Assembly (NCBI GenBank): GCA_963969395.1
Contig: OZ017803.1
Location: 8,184,001 to 8,248,000, forward strand
Direction: 5' to 3'
Length of the DNA stretch: 64,000 nt
Source of the DNA: Pseudoscleropodium purum
Taxonomy: Eukaryota > Streptophyta > Bryopsida > Hypnales > Brachytheciaceae
Part shown: positions 35,261 through 46,196 of the stretch, one piece after another
Layout of the letters: each line of letters starts with the position of its first letter
Numbering within the stretch: the stretch's first letter is position 1
The notes under the pieces: model-generated
What the model saw: the letters and a program-made list of their open reading frames with translations, nothing else
Told to the model about the DNA's origin: nothing
The model's database searches: none
Made by a program: the position numbers and the translations under genes

Positions 35261-37080
35261 GGAATGGATGGATGAATATGAGTTGGTGGGGATGAGGATG
35301 AGAGTGTGTAGCGAGTGTACTTGGAGGGTACATTTTGGGGATGCAGCGGGAGTTGACGTTTGTGCCAGTGGATGAGAATTTCTACGGAGGGTTGGACTTT
35401 TGGGGTCAGAAGTTGCGAACGAATGAAGTCTGTTCATTCGGTCGTGAACGAACGTGTTCTTTTTCTGGGTTTCATCTATTTCGGGGAGTAGGAAATTCAA
35501 AAAGTTGATGGTGAATATTTGACTTTAATCCCTCCCTTATCTTTCCCCTGCAGGACTTTGAGGTAGTCCTAATTTCTGGAAATGAGAAGAATTTTGATCA
35601 GAACTGTTGTAAACAATAAAGTTAATGTGAGACTTAGAATTTGAAACTGCAATGTGAGACTTAGAATTTGAAAAAAATTCACAACAAAATCATCCTTGGA
35701 GCACCAAAATTGGGGTATAATGGAGTTTAGTGTTGAGTTTCATTTGTACTATTCTTTGTTAAATCTTCTTCTTACACCGCTATTACAATTAGGCACAATC
35801 TTTAAAATGAACTCTAATGACTCATAGATTGTTTATTTGTTTATTTGGGTTTATTAAACCATTCTTGATGATATCATATCTATAGTGGGATCACTACTTG
35901 AACTAAGCAAACTTCTCTGACAAACATAATTGAGTGTCAAGAAAGCTTTTATTTTTAAATCACATAAAGACAATTTTGCAACAAAGTTGGGGGAAATTCA
36001 AGAAATTTTCCAAAAGTTATAAAAGGTCAAAGTTGAATTTGAAATTTTTTTGAAAGAATGTCCTATTTTCAATGTTCACATCTTGGAGAGAATGCTACAA
36101 GCATCTATGTTTTCATTGAGTTTTTTATGGTTCAATTTTGGAAACACGCTTAGAATTGGGTGACCCTCATTTATTATATTATCCATTCATCTCTCGAAGG
36201 ACCAACTCTATAGTCGCATAGTCAAATATCATTTCTAATTTCATGCTGATTTTTTATATAATATGCAAGTTTATAATTTATATTGTCTTTGTATAAAAAT
36301 ATGTAATTTTTATCATTATAAAAAATCTCAATTAAAAAATATATATATATAATTGTTATAGATTCACTATTATTGTTTGATAATATTATAAAATAAGTCT
36401 AATTAATTAAAATTTTCTTCTCAAAATAAAAGTAGAAATGGAATATAATATGAAAATTTCTCAAGTAACTGTTTTCTTTTTTCATTTTATTTGCATTCAA
36501 ACATCTTAAGCTATGATTTTTAAGGCAATTACTACTACCATATTTATAGAATTGATTAGTAAAGCTTTGGTATTTGTAATATAAAATAGGAGATTTTCCA
36601 TACAAGTTCTTATTTATCCAATTGTCTTGGTTGGAGAAATAAAGGATTATGATTTGAAAATCACTATCTCTTTAGAATTGTTAGGCAACCCCTCAAAGTG
36701 AAAAAATAGGTAGCCGTTGTATGAGATGAAAAAAATCTAAGACCACCCTACATTGCTATGTGATGCAAACTAAGAAAAAAAATGTTGTTGATTCGCACCA
36801 ACCATGCAATTTGAAAAGAAAACAATAACTCTTTTTGAAAAGTCAAGAATGGTGCAATTTGGTCATGTAATATATGTATGTCATAGTAATGATAAGATTT
36901 CATTTATACTTCTTCACATAAACATGTAATATGTAAATCAAATGTTCAAATCAATTAATTTCATTGATTTATGAATTATACATTATGATTGACTTTAAAA
37001 ATGTAATTGGTTGTAGAAAAATAACCAAAACTAAATTTATTCAAGGATTTAATTAAATTTTTGTATAATTATTTTCAAAG
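35261..37080. other. Intergenic DNA
   Basis: No gene supported. Mixed composition to about 35,520, then AT-rich with a short (AT)n run near 36,339-36,352. Confidence 0.45.
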
Positions 37081-37194
37081 CATGAATTCAATTTAATTCA
37101 TTGGAGAGAATGAATTCAAACAAATTCATTTCAAAGAGTGAATTCAAATCAATTCATTTTAGAGAATGAATTCAAATCAATTCATTTGAGAAAA
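37081..37194. repeat. Tandem repeat, 28-30-bp unit, four copies
   Basis: Four units each contain TGAATTCAAAT-AATTCATTT followed by an A/G-rich link. Each unit carries the inverted pair TGAATT and AATTCA. Confidence 0.9.
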
Positions 37195-37601
37195 TTTTAG
37201 CAACATGAAGGAGACAAAGAAAAAAAAGGAGATATGAGATTGAAGAAAAAAATGTTGAAGAGATTAGGGTTTAGGATTGAATGTAAAAGAATTACATAAA
37301 ATGAAAAAAATGAGAAATTGAATTTTTTAATGTAAATTAGGGTTTGTTGCATGAAGAAAGCAATTGAAGGAGAAAGAAGTGAATTTGGAGATTGATTGTT
37401 TTAATGTAGGGAATCAAAAATGATTTTTGTTTAATGGCTACATGCCATGTGTACAAAAATTATTCCTTCACTACCCTACTATTAGGCTTGTACATGGTTT
37501 TATACTATCACCTCAAAAGAGCCAATACATGCTTCTATACAAATTAATGATTGAAGGAATTTAAATACATACATACATACATATATATAATTGAAGGTTT
37601 T
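37195..37601. other. Intergenic DNA
   Basis: Purine-rich to about 37,400, then mixed, with an ATAC short run near 37,566-37,582. No gene. Confidence 0.4.
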
Positions 37602-38185
37602 TTAACCCTTTAGTGACTGGTTGACCATTTTTTGGTTGAATTTTGGATTCTTTGTCTTTTATAGCTTTCAATACATGGTATTCAAAAAAACCCAAAGAAT
37701 ATGGCAAATAGAGCTTTAACATGTGCTCCAAACATATCTAGTTTTAAAGAATTTTGTGCAATAACGAGATAGTTGTGCTTGTCCAAAGACAAGAGGGGCG
37801 ACTTGAGTCATACCTTCTAAGTCACATATATATTCAGCAACTCATGTGATTTTATTTGAAATTGATGCCTAAGAACAATAAAAATGTTGCCTAGCAACCT
37901 CATGAATTGTGGAGACATGTTTCAAAAGTTATGGGCAATAATTTGTTATGTTGCTTCAATTGAAGGCTATTTCAATGCATCGCACTTTGAAGATCACTCA
38001 CAATAAATTGCACCATTAGATCATGTTCATTTTTTGTTCTTGTTACAGATAAAGCCTATGACATCAATTCCTATGATCCGATCTAGAATTACTTCCTTGA
38101 AGTAGTGATAAAATTTCCCTTTTCCAAATTTGTATTCAAAAACTGTACTTGCCCTTCAAATCAACCACAGTCACTAAAGGATTAA
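37602..38185. mobile_element. TTAA-bounded element, second family (T2), with about 20-bp inverted ends
   Basis: The left end reads TTAA-CCCTTTAGTGACTGG. The right end read on the other strand is TTAA-TCCTTTAGTGACTGTGG. These are imperfect inverted repeats of about 20 bp flanked on both sides by TTAA. The 584-bp interior is non-coding and not colinear with T1. Sharing TTAA and a C-rich TAAA/TTTAG terminus with T1 suggests the same transposase superfamily (inference: piggyBac- or Sola3-like). Confidence 0.75.
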
Positions 38186-39233
38186 TTAAAAACAAAAGTT
38201 CAAATGAAAGACAATAAATTTATAAATGTATTGAAAATATAAAATATAAATGAAATATCAATATTTTAAGACAGGCTAATTGTTTTGTTTGATTGTTTGT
38301 TTTGTTATAAGAAGGGATGCAAGGGCTTTGTTTGTGGCATTCCAATCTACAACGTGAAAGTTATTGAATATCTAAGTTATTATGAATTACAAAATTAGTT
38401 TTACTTTTATTTTGATCGTGGCAACAACACGGGGTACACTAGTCTATTCATTAGATTAGGCTCTTTGTTTGTTTGTTTGAGATCTCCACAATCGTGAGTT
38501 TGTTGGTCATACTTATGATATAGTTAGAAAGCCCTTGGCGAGGAGGGGTGCACATGCTTTGTTTTGTAGTGTTCAAACATATAGTGTGAAAGTTATTAAA
38601 TTTCAATATTATTATGAATTAAAAAAAATTAGAAAATTAATTAATTTTTCTTTTGACCAAGGCAACAACACAAGGCACACTAGATCACTAGTGCAGATTA
38701 AGAGAGCCAACCCATTTCCAATTACTTAAGCAATTACAAGGTATATAAAGTGTGGAATTCTTAAGTGTAAAATTTTCTTTGATGTAGAAATAGAGTTTGG
38801 AAGGATAATAGAGTTTTCTAGAATTTTTTAATTAAAAATATAATTATCATAAATTTTTTAGCTCAACTTTAATGTACGACCTATATTGGTCGTATAGAAT
38901 TTTCTATTTCCAACTATGGGCTGATTGCAGAATCAACCAATATCTAGTTGCAATATTAAAAGCCTAACACTCAATGATAATGCACTACAACTATTTTGGA
39001 AACTGCTCCACAATTTCATAAAAAGAGATCACTCTATAGGTAGGAAATGGAGGGGGGGGGGTGATTAAAAAAATAGGTTGGCTCCTATATAATGTGTTTT
39101 GAATTCTAACATACAAATCTTATAATTTTCATAGTTCACTATTGATTACTCAAATTTTTGAATCTTTCAAAATTTTAGTGAAATTTGAAATTGTCAAGCT
39201 TCTTTTTCTTAGTTTAAAACAAATTAATCCCTA
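38186..39233. other. Intergenic DNA
   Basis: No gene supported. A diverged pair of blocks around GGCAACAACAC (38,421 and 38,661) with CATAC-AC-TAGT-TGAAAGTTATT context hints at an old direct duplication of about 38,290-38,450 and 38,520-38,700. A G10 run lies near 39,050-39,061. Confidence 0.35.
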
Positions 39234-40158
39234 AAAGACTAGCATGCATTTTTTTGGCTACATTGCAATTTGGGGCAAGTAAGTGTGATTGGAGATTTCC
39301 ATATTTGTCGCCCAAATTTTAATAGAAGGTGGAGACAAAGAATATTTTTTATATGTACTAAATTTCATGATATTTGAAAATTTGAATAAAAATTTATGGC
39401 CTAATACAATATTTTTTTTGTAAATGGGTAGTCTAGACAAATAAAAATGGTCACTTATTCCAAAAATAAAAATTTAAAATTGGTTTTCTAGAATTATATA
39501 TATGTGAAAAGCTTTGAGTCATTCCATTTTGATCAATGACTCAAAAGTTATGAGGATTTTTTGTTTGTAGGTAGTTATAGATTTTCTACTCTAAAAATAT
39601 AGTTTGAAGTCCTTTATTATACTCAATTTCTAATATTTTTGGATAGAAAATTAAAACCATAAGATGTAGACTGTTTTTTATAACATACCAACCATTGGGA
39701 TTGGCATCTTTCAATTCTACAATTAAATTCTTAACAATTTTGTATTTTGAATCATTATCTATGTACTATTGTCTACTTACTATTTTTTTTCCTATATGTT
39801 GTACAATTCCAAATGATTTGAAATTTTTCAAGCATATACCCAACTTATTTAGAGAACAAAATCCAAAGAAGCACCACCATTTTGAACATTTTTTCATAGA
39901 AAAATGAGCTTGTGAAGTGCAGTTGCATTGTTTCTTGTAGGGCCCAAAAAATGATTTTAATGAATTTGAATGCTTATATCTTGCAATTTACTTGGTAAAA
40001 AGTTTTGAAAGTTTTACCACATGTTTTCAAGTTAGCATACTACAGGATCCTATGGTTATGTGTGTCAAAAAAATTAAAAAAAATTTGTACTTGTATTAAA
40101 AATGGCAATTATTCAAGTGTTTTTAATGAAAACATAGTCATGGAACTTTAGGGGTTAA
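39234..40158 (-). mobile_element. TTAA-bounded element, family T1, copy 7 (reversed)
   Basis: The left edge is TTAATCCCTAAAAG and the right edge is ACTTTAGGGGTTAA. It is the reverse complement of copy 1 throughout, with the same landmarks (GATTTTCTACTCT near 39,582, CCTATATGTTGTACAATTCC near 39,791, GGATCCTATGGTTA near 40,044). Non-coding. Confidence 0.75.
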
Positions 40159-41099
40159 AAAAGGGAATATTTTGAAAGCTAAGTCTGTCAGGTTGGACTA
40201 ACATACATCTAAGTTTTGGTTGTATAGACCTTTAGAGTGTCTTTTAGTAACATTTGGACATTTTGAAAGTTAGATTCCAATTGGTTTGTTGTTGAAAAAT
40301 AAATTTTGAAATAAATTTTAGTTATGATGGATGCAGACCTAATTTATATACATGTGATACAAGTGTAAAGTCATTTGAATAACTTTTAGAAATTTCATAG
40401 GGCTTAACTTCTAATTGCTTTATCAACCAAATATGGTTGATTTGAAATTTTAAGCTCGTTTGGTGTGGGCAATTAAATTCCTTTGACTGTTTTAAATTTT
40501 TATATGGGTAGTTTTGAACATTAACAATTAAAAATCCTTATTTTTCATTGAAAAAGGTAAATATTTCATTGTTTAGAGGTCCTCAAAGGCATATATGTCC
40601 ACTGGTAGAAGAATAAAGCTTGCTAATTTTACTTCATTTACCAACTCCAAGCAAAGTTTGTCAATTTCACCTAATTTGAGATCTAAAAACTTGTACTTAT
40701 CCATTTGCTCTGAAATTTTCCCAATAAAAAGAGTAAAGTGTTTCATAGTTTTTACCATTGAAAAATTAATTATGCAAATGTTGATTTGGATTTGTTTGCA
40801 ATTTATACTTATTAAAAAAGTTGCATTTCAACAATTGCAAGGTGGGTTATGTGATGAGTTTGATAGCTCTTCATTTGAAAGTTTTTGGAAGTACATTTTA
40901 GGGTGCTAACATAATTTTTAGTTGTTCATGTCACCTCCAATCCCCCAAACTTCTATATGCAAATTTTTCAAACATTGTGGGGAAGGTTGGCATACTAAAA
41001 ATAGAATATATACATTTTTCTTGTTATAATTTTAGAACTCCTATGCAATTTCACACTCAAAATTAGTACTAGATACACTAATAAGCAAACTTTTTAAAC
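40159..41099. other. AT-rich intergenic DNA
   Basis: No gene supported. Overlapping open frames on both strands at 40,573-40,909 lack any recognisable motif. Confidence 0.4.
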
Positions 41100-41223
41100 A
41101 TCTAAACAATTAGATTTTGAAAAAAAAAAATTCTCCATTGGAGATAACTATAAGCCCATGTTCTTTTTTCATAAGAAAAACACACTTCAAAAGGTTTGGG
41201 AACACACTTCATTTAGGGGTTAA
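41100..41223 (-). mobile_element. Fragment of a third TTAA-ended element (T3)
   Basis: Ends CATTTAGGGGTTAA. The adjoining 110 bases resemble, in inverted orientation, 46,518-46,640 (shared CTTATAGTTATC-CCAATG and GTGTGTTT blocks). The left limit is undefined. Confidence 0.45.
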
Positions 41224-41241
41224 ATATCAAACGATTCTCTA

Positions 41242-41539
41242 CAGGGTTGACGAATCTCAACGTCCGCCCCAAAATAGCGTCCGTTTTCCGGACGTCCGGA
41301 TGCTAGCGGACGCAGCGTCTTGACCGCCGTCGGAAAGCGGACGGGCGGGGTGGGGCGGACAGACGGGGTGAACGGCCCGAGGCGAACGCCCAGATCGTGC
41401 GGACCAGATCAATCCGCGCGTCGATCGGATGGCCGTAATCGGGTGGACGGGGGACAGGCGGACGCTGCGTCCGCTGGACCGCGAATGTCAGTGGACGCTG
41501 CGGACACAACGTCCGCGTCCGGACGTCGTGTCAACCCTG
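41242..41539. mobile_element. Intact hAT MITE, 298 bp, 8-bp target duplication
   Basis: Flanked by a perfect 8-bp direct repeat ATTCTCTA (41,234-41,241 and 41,540-41,547), the hAT hallmark. Ends are CAGGGTTGAC ... GTCAACCCTG. The interior is GC-rich with many GTCCG/CGGAC repeats, in sharp contrast to the AT-rich surroundings. The left 100 bases match the end of hAT copy B (59,909 onward). The right 50 bases, inverted, match the end of the kinase-carrying element (43,697 onward). It is a deletion derivative mobilised in trans. Open frames inside it are a by-product of GC content. Confidence 0.93.
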
Positions 41540-42318
41540 ATTCTCTACAATTTTCAATGTTCAATTTATATTACCAATGTCATAACACAATTATAGGCTA
41601 CTTCATGAAATCTACTATGATATTTTACCATCATTTGTAAATTTTCTAATACAATGACAATGATGTTCTTTTTGAAGGTTTACACTTTGTTTAATATTTT
41701 TGAGGTTTTTAAAGCCCATTTTGTAGTTAATATGTATAAATTACATTTGACCTAAAATCTTCAAAAATTGATAACAATTTCAATTTTCTTACAAATTAAA
41801 AAAATTCATCATCATGTATTAAAAAACCATTTGTAAAATGTATTAATTGAAGTTCTATTCCTTGATTATAGAGTTTTACATTTAATGTTTAAAGAAAAAT
41901 TGTCAGATAAATTTGTTATGGTTCTATTATCTACTCAGTTACTTATTCTGTCTACCATATTCATTTTTCATTTTTTCTTAATCCATGTTTTTTTAACAAT
42001 GGATTGTATATTTTGCTTTCATGAAGTCTTTCATGCTTTATAGTATGTTGTGTTTCAACGCAATGTTGGTCATTTCATATACAATAATAGTACTCAAAGT
42101 AATTGCAAAATATTTATTTTTTAATAATAAAAAATCCATAGTTTATTGTGTATTGAATTACATACAAGGTACCAGTTACAAACTATGACTTTCCATTTGC
42201 ATAAAACTACATGGAATATTGTAATGTGTTTATGATATTATAATTAGGATGAATAAATTCTACAATAATTCAAGTTTTATAATTATTGGTGAACAGATAA
42301 GATTTGATTCACAAAACT
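41540..42318. other. AT-rich intergenic DNA
   Basis: No gene or defined repeat recognised. Confidence 0.45.
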
Positions 42319-43552
42319 TTAACCCCTAAATGTTTTGGACTATATTTTTACCAAAAATGTTCCAAAATTGCCATTTTTAGTGCAAGTGCCAAAATTTAGA
42401 ATTTTTTTGGATACATATAACTGTAGGATTTTCAGTAATTTGGTTTGAGAAGATGTGAAAAAAATTTCAGAAATTTCCACCATGTAGATTGCAAGATGTT
42501 AGTGTTTGAAGTGTCAAAAATATTTTCCTTGGCCCTTCAAAAACATGGGCAATTGCATTTCATAAGGTCACGTTTGCATGAAAAAATATTTAAATTGGAT
42601 GTGCTTCTGTGGATTTATTCTTTATGGCAAGTTGGCTACATAATTGAAAATGTTTAGATCATTTATAGCGAATTTCATTAAAATGGTGGTATTCCATGTG
42701 TCATTTTCACACCTTGACATCTAGGACAAGTATGCATTGCTAACATCTAGGTCAATTTTAGATTTCAAAAATCTAGGACCAATATAGATATCAAATTGAG
42801 TAGTTTGAAAATCTTTGATTGGTATAGATTTCATATATCTAGGAGATATGTAGATATCAAAAATCTAGTACTGGTATAGATTCTAGAATAAAAAATAGTT
42901 TACACTATGCACTTTGAAGTGCTAGAAGTGCCAAATTTAATGAAATACCACCATTTTAATGAAATTGACCACATTTAGAATTGTACAATATATAGGAAAA
43001 AATAATAAATAGAAAGAAGTAGAGAATGATTCAAAATATGAAATTATTAATAATTTATTTATAAAATTGAAAAATACCAATTCTAATGGTTGTAATGTTG
43101 TAATAATCAATCTACTTCCCATGATTTAATTTTTTTCATAAAATATTGAAAATTGAATTAAATAAAGGACTTCAAAGTTTATTTTAGAGTAGAGAATCTA
43201 TAACGACCCACAAACTAAACTCCACATAACTTTCATCTCATTAATCAAATTGGAAGGAATCAAAGTTTTTTGTGTCTATATAAATCTAGAATATCAAATC
43301 CAAATTTTTAATTCTTAAAAAAATGATTATTTAAGAAATTTTTGGACTGCCCATTAAGCATTGAAAATTACATATTATACAATAACTTTTTAACCATGTA
43401 GTCAAAAGTTATGAAAATTGTTGGGCCTTAAAGCTACTCCTTGGGCATATGTTGTGTAAAATTTCAAAGAAAAAAATAAAAACTTCATTTGTAGTGAATT
43501 GCCCAAAATTGCTATGTTGCAAAAAAATGCACTTTGGGCATTTAGGGATTAA
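42319..43552 (+). mobile_element. TTAA-bounded element, family T1, copy 8
   Basis: Starts TTAACCCCTAAATG and ends CATTTAGGGATTAA. Colinear with copy 1 but interrupted by a 296-bp MITE (42,671-42,966). Without the insertion it is about 0.94 kb, the family size. Non-coding. Confidence 0.75.
42671..42966. mobile_element. MITE with 27-bp inverted ends, nested in T1 copy 8
   Basis: The left end AATTTCATTAAAATGGTGGT (42,671 onward) and the right end, inverted (42,940-42,966), match at 26 of 27 positions. The interior is a degenerate ATAGAT/ATCTAG short repeat. The host T1 sequence (TTAGATCATTT | GAATTGTAC type) is split by it. The target duplication is not clear. The interior organisation resembles the MITE at 2,922-3,174, though the ends differ. 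Confidence 0.8.
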
Positions 43553-44163
43553 ATACCAAATAAATAAATAAAATAACTTGCTTCTTCAATCATAGGTTTC
43601 CATTTACATTAAAAATCTCTTCATAACGTCATTGAAATATTATGAAACATTTCAGAATCAATAGAGCGTCAAATTGGCAAACAATCATCTTATAAGCAGG
43701 GTTGACACGACGTCCGGACGCGTCCGCTGTGTCCGCAGCGTTCGCCCCGCCCGTCCGCCCCGTTTGCTTTGACGGCCCTATTTCCCCCGACCGCCCTACC
43801 CAAACTGCCCCACGGTCACTCCCTTAATCTTTAAACAATTTAAAAGATTATAAAGTTTGACCATGAGTCCATGATAGTCTTGAAACTATGAAAAAATTCC
43901 AATTCATTTTCAGAAGGCAAACTAAAAAAGTTTGTGACTTCAAATATATATATATATATATATATACTATTTAAAAAATCGAGATCAACACAAATACAAA
44001 CATAATCAATATGGGCAAAATGTATTCAATTTAATGTAGAATACCATACATTGTGCACATTTGGCTAATTGCACATATAATTTTTTTCATTCCAACTCTA
44101 TATTTCTAAACTAATTTTTAATGCCTATATAACCTATTCAACTATTACTTCTGCACTACCAAT

Positions 44164-45657
44164 CTAATATAAATGGCGGAAATGTTCATCTGGCATCGGC
44201 CAACAATATGTATTAGAAAATCGCGTAATCACATGGGCCAAACTAGTATTTTCATCGTCAGTTTTCGAAGAAATGCGCTTCAAGTAAGCATAAAACACTT
44301 TTGCAAAGTCATGAAAGGCAAATTGTGTCGCACTAGGTGTTTTTCGTAGCACGTTGAAATACGCCTCTGACATGTTGTTTCCATTCATCCGCCGAGCAAT
44401 TTTTCGAATGGCATACTCTTCCGACTTACGTGAATACATCGGAATGACTTCCACATCTGCACCTGCTTTATGCAAATATGCAATACGTGGATCCACCCAC
44501 CATCTCCTCTGCAAAGTCTGTTTCATCTCATTTGTTGATGTAAATGTGTACAAAGACTTCATTGGCTGAGAAGCTAAGGTGGTCATGCCCCAATCGCAAA
44601 CTCCAATGTACACACGTGACTCATCCTCTGGAAAATGCAACAAGATGTTGTCCGGAGAAAGATCATTGTGCAAATGTCCAGCAACATGCACTGCATACAT
44701 TATATGCATAAACACCCATGTCAACTCCGTGCGCTTCTTCCGATATCGTCCTAAATGGTGAACTTTTACAACCTCCTCTTCGGTTGAATTCGTATACATC
44801 AAACGGATTTGAATGTTGTCTGGAAAGTCCTTATCCATATTCAACATTTGTCGAAGAGTTCCACCATTCCACCAATACGCATAACCTTTACACGTCGTTC
44901 CGTGCACCGCAACAAACCGTATCACACCCGCGTGTGGAATTCGAACAGCCATTGATTCGTTTTGATGTTCTAGTTTTGCAAGATCGGGTCGAGTTTGGTG
45001 GTGAATGGATTTCTTTGCCGCAAACTCCCAATGAGGAAGTATTCCTGAACATCCTTCAATACGAACCTTTCGAATCGTTGCATATCCACCTCTCATCGTT
45101 CTATCATTAATAGCAATCACCCGTGTTGTATCTGGAAGTGCTATGAGGTGCCGTCTGGTCCTTTCCGCTTCAGCAACTCCATCATTGCTTTTCCACCAAC
45201 CAATTGAACCAATTCGATTGTGCGTTTTGGCGAATGGAGCACATCGCCCCCTAAATAAGTCCACTTTCAGAATCACTTCTTCAAACTGGGCGTCATTGGG
45301 TCGATATTCCTTGCCATATTTAACCAAAATGATTTTGGAATTCCACAAAGCGTCATGAACCTTGTTCTCTAAACATTTGGTGAAGTACGTTTTATGCATT
45401 TCGTCATGCCACTTCGCCACATTCAATGCATCCAATAACATCTGTGTCATGTCTACCTTGAATTTAGACACGCACTCCTCTTGATATCTGATGTATTTAT
45501 TGTCTAAAGACAATGTTGTTTCCGATTCATAAAATTGAACAATGCGCTCAATCATGAATTTTTTGCATTCTTCCGAAGGACTTTGGCGAGCTATCTCCAA
45601 GTTTGATGGTCCCTCTTCATGTTTTAGCTTCGCAACCTTCTTCTTCCCCTTCGTCAT
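44164..45657 (-). CDS. Protein kinase-like protein, single exon, inside a hAT-like element
   Basis: An uninterrupted 497-residue protein. The N-terminus is lysine-rich (MTKGKKKVAK). Residues about 1-150 match no family I recognise. From about 180 it shows protein-kinase landmarks: a glycine-loop-like RGGYATIRKV (189-198), FAAKK (212-216) in the place of the VAIK lysine, a hinge-like GYAYWWNGGTLRQML (258-272), the catalytic loop HNDLSPDNILL (330-340) and CDWG (354-357) in the place of DFG. The HRD Arg is Asn and the DFG Phe is Trp. The catalytic Asp332, Asn337 and metal-binding Asp355 are present, so activity is possible but untested. A typical subdomain VIII APE motif was not found. ATG 45,657 is the first in frame. 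The substrate is unknown. The location between hAT-type GC repeats suggests a captured host or foreign kinase. Confidence 0.8.
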   Translation of the reverse strand: MTKGKKKVAKLKHEEGPSNLEIARQSPSEECKKFMIERIVQFYESETTLSLDNKYIRYQEECVSKFKVDMTQMLLDALNVAKWHDEMHKTYFTKCLENKVHDALWNSKIILVKYGKEYRPNDAQFEEVILKVDLFRGRCAPFAKTHNRIGSIGWWKSNDGVAEAERTRRHLIALPDTTRVIAINDRTMRGGYATIRKVRIEGCSGILPHWEFAAKKSIHHQTRPDLAKLEHQNESMAVRIPHAGVIRFVAVHGTTCKGYAYWWNGGTLRQMLNMDKDFPDNIQIRLMYTNSTEEEVVKVHHLGRYRKKRTELTWVFMHIMYAVHVAGHLHNDLSPDNILLHFPEDESRVYIGVCDWGMTTLASQPMKSLYTFTSTNEMKQTLQRRWWVDPRIAYLHKAGADVEVIPMYSRKSEEYAIRKIARRMNGNNMSEAYFNVLRKTPSATQFAFHDFAKVFYAYLKRISSKTDDENTSLAHVITRFSNTYCWPMPDEHFRHLY

Positions 45658-45854
45658 CGTGACAAATGAAATTGATATAGATCAAATTTTTTAATTTGAA
45701 ATTGAATTCACGCGCAAGTGTCCAAAAAATTGGCAACAAGGAGGCCCCAATAAATCACTCTTGCCTTGCCTCGGAAAGGAGCCAATGGAGGATGAACCAC
45801 CAAGCTCTCCGCTCCACCTTGCATTTACAAGGGGCAAAGCAAAAGTGACAATGC

Positions 45855-46195
45855 GGACGGCCCGTCCGCCCCATCGGACGGCCCTAAACCGTCCGCCCGA
45901 TCGGACGGGCCGGGGGTGGCGGACGAATCGGCCGTCCGCCTCCCCGAAACCCTAGAGCCCTGTCCGCCCGATCGGACGGCCACGGGCGGACAAATCTGGC
46001 GTCCGCCCGATCGGACGGTCCGGGGGGGCGGACGCATCGCCGTAACGGGGCGGACGGGTATCGGGGCGGACGAGGCGGTCAGGGCGGATGCCGGATCTGA
46101 CGGACAGGGCAGACGGGTATTGGGGCGGACGGGGCGGACAGGTATCGGGGCGGACGGGGGTCTGGGCGGATGGGGCTGACGGGGCGGTTTGACCC
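45855..46195. repeat. GC-rich subterminal repeat array of the kinase element
   Basis: Dense GTCCG/CGGAC motifs, with CCGTCCGCCCGATCGGACGG-type blocks repeated about every 60 bases, then CGGGGCGGACGGGTAT-type blocks. The same motif set occurs at 41,242-41,539, 43,697-43,815, 48,994-49,215, 53,225-53,335 and 59,909-60,035. In hAT elements such subterminal repeats are transposase-binding sites (family knowledge). It lies upstream of the kinase ORF and so also occupies the promoter position. Confidence 0.75.
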
Positions 46196-46196
46196 T

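Larger units (their letters stand above)
43697..46196 (-). mobile_element. hAT-family element carrying a kinase-like gene; one end intact
   Basis: The left edge reads CAGGGTTGACACGACGTCCG, the same terminus as the right end of the 41,242 MITE. It continues into GC-rich GTCCGCC repeats to about 43,815. The other side is a long GC-rich block of GTCCG/CGGAC repeats (45,855-46,195) that stops abruptly at GGTTTGACCC. That edge lacks a clean CAGGGTTGAC end and may be decayed or truncated. The 8 bases left of the intact end are CTTATAAG; no partner was found on the right. Between the two GC-rich blocks lies AT-normal sequence with an intact 497-codon kinase-like ORF on the minus strand, and no transposase. 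This looks like a non-autonomous hAT with a captured gene. Confidence 0.6.

Noticed and set aside
41303..41640. Open frames on both strands in the hAT MITE and in the other GC-rich hAT ends
   Set aside because: GC-rich GTCCG repeats rarely contain stop codons. The products are Arg/Pro-rich and not conserved as proteins.
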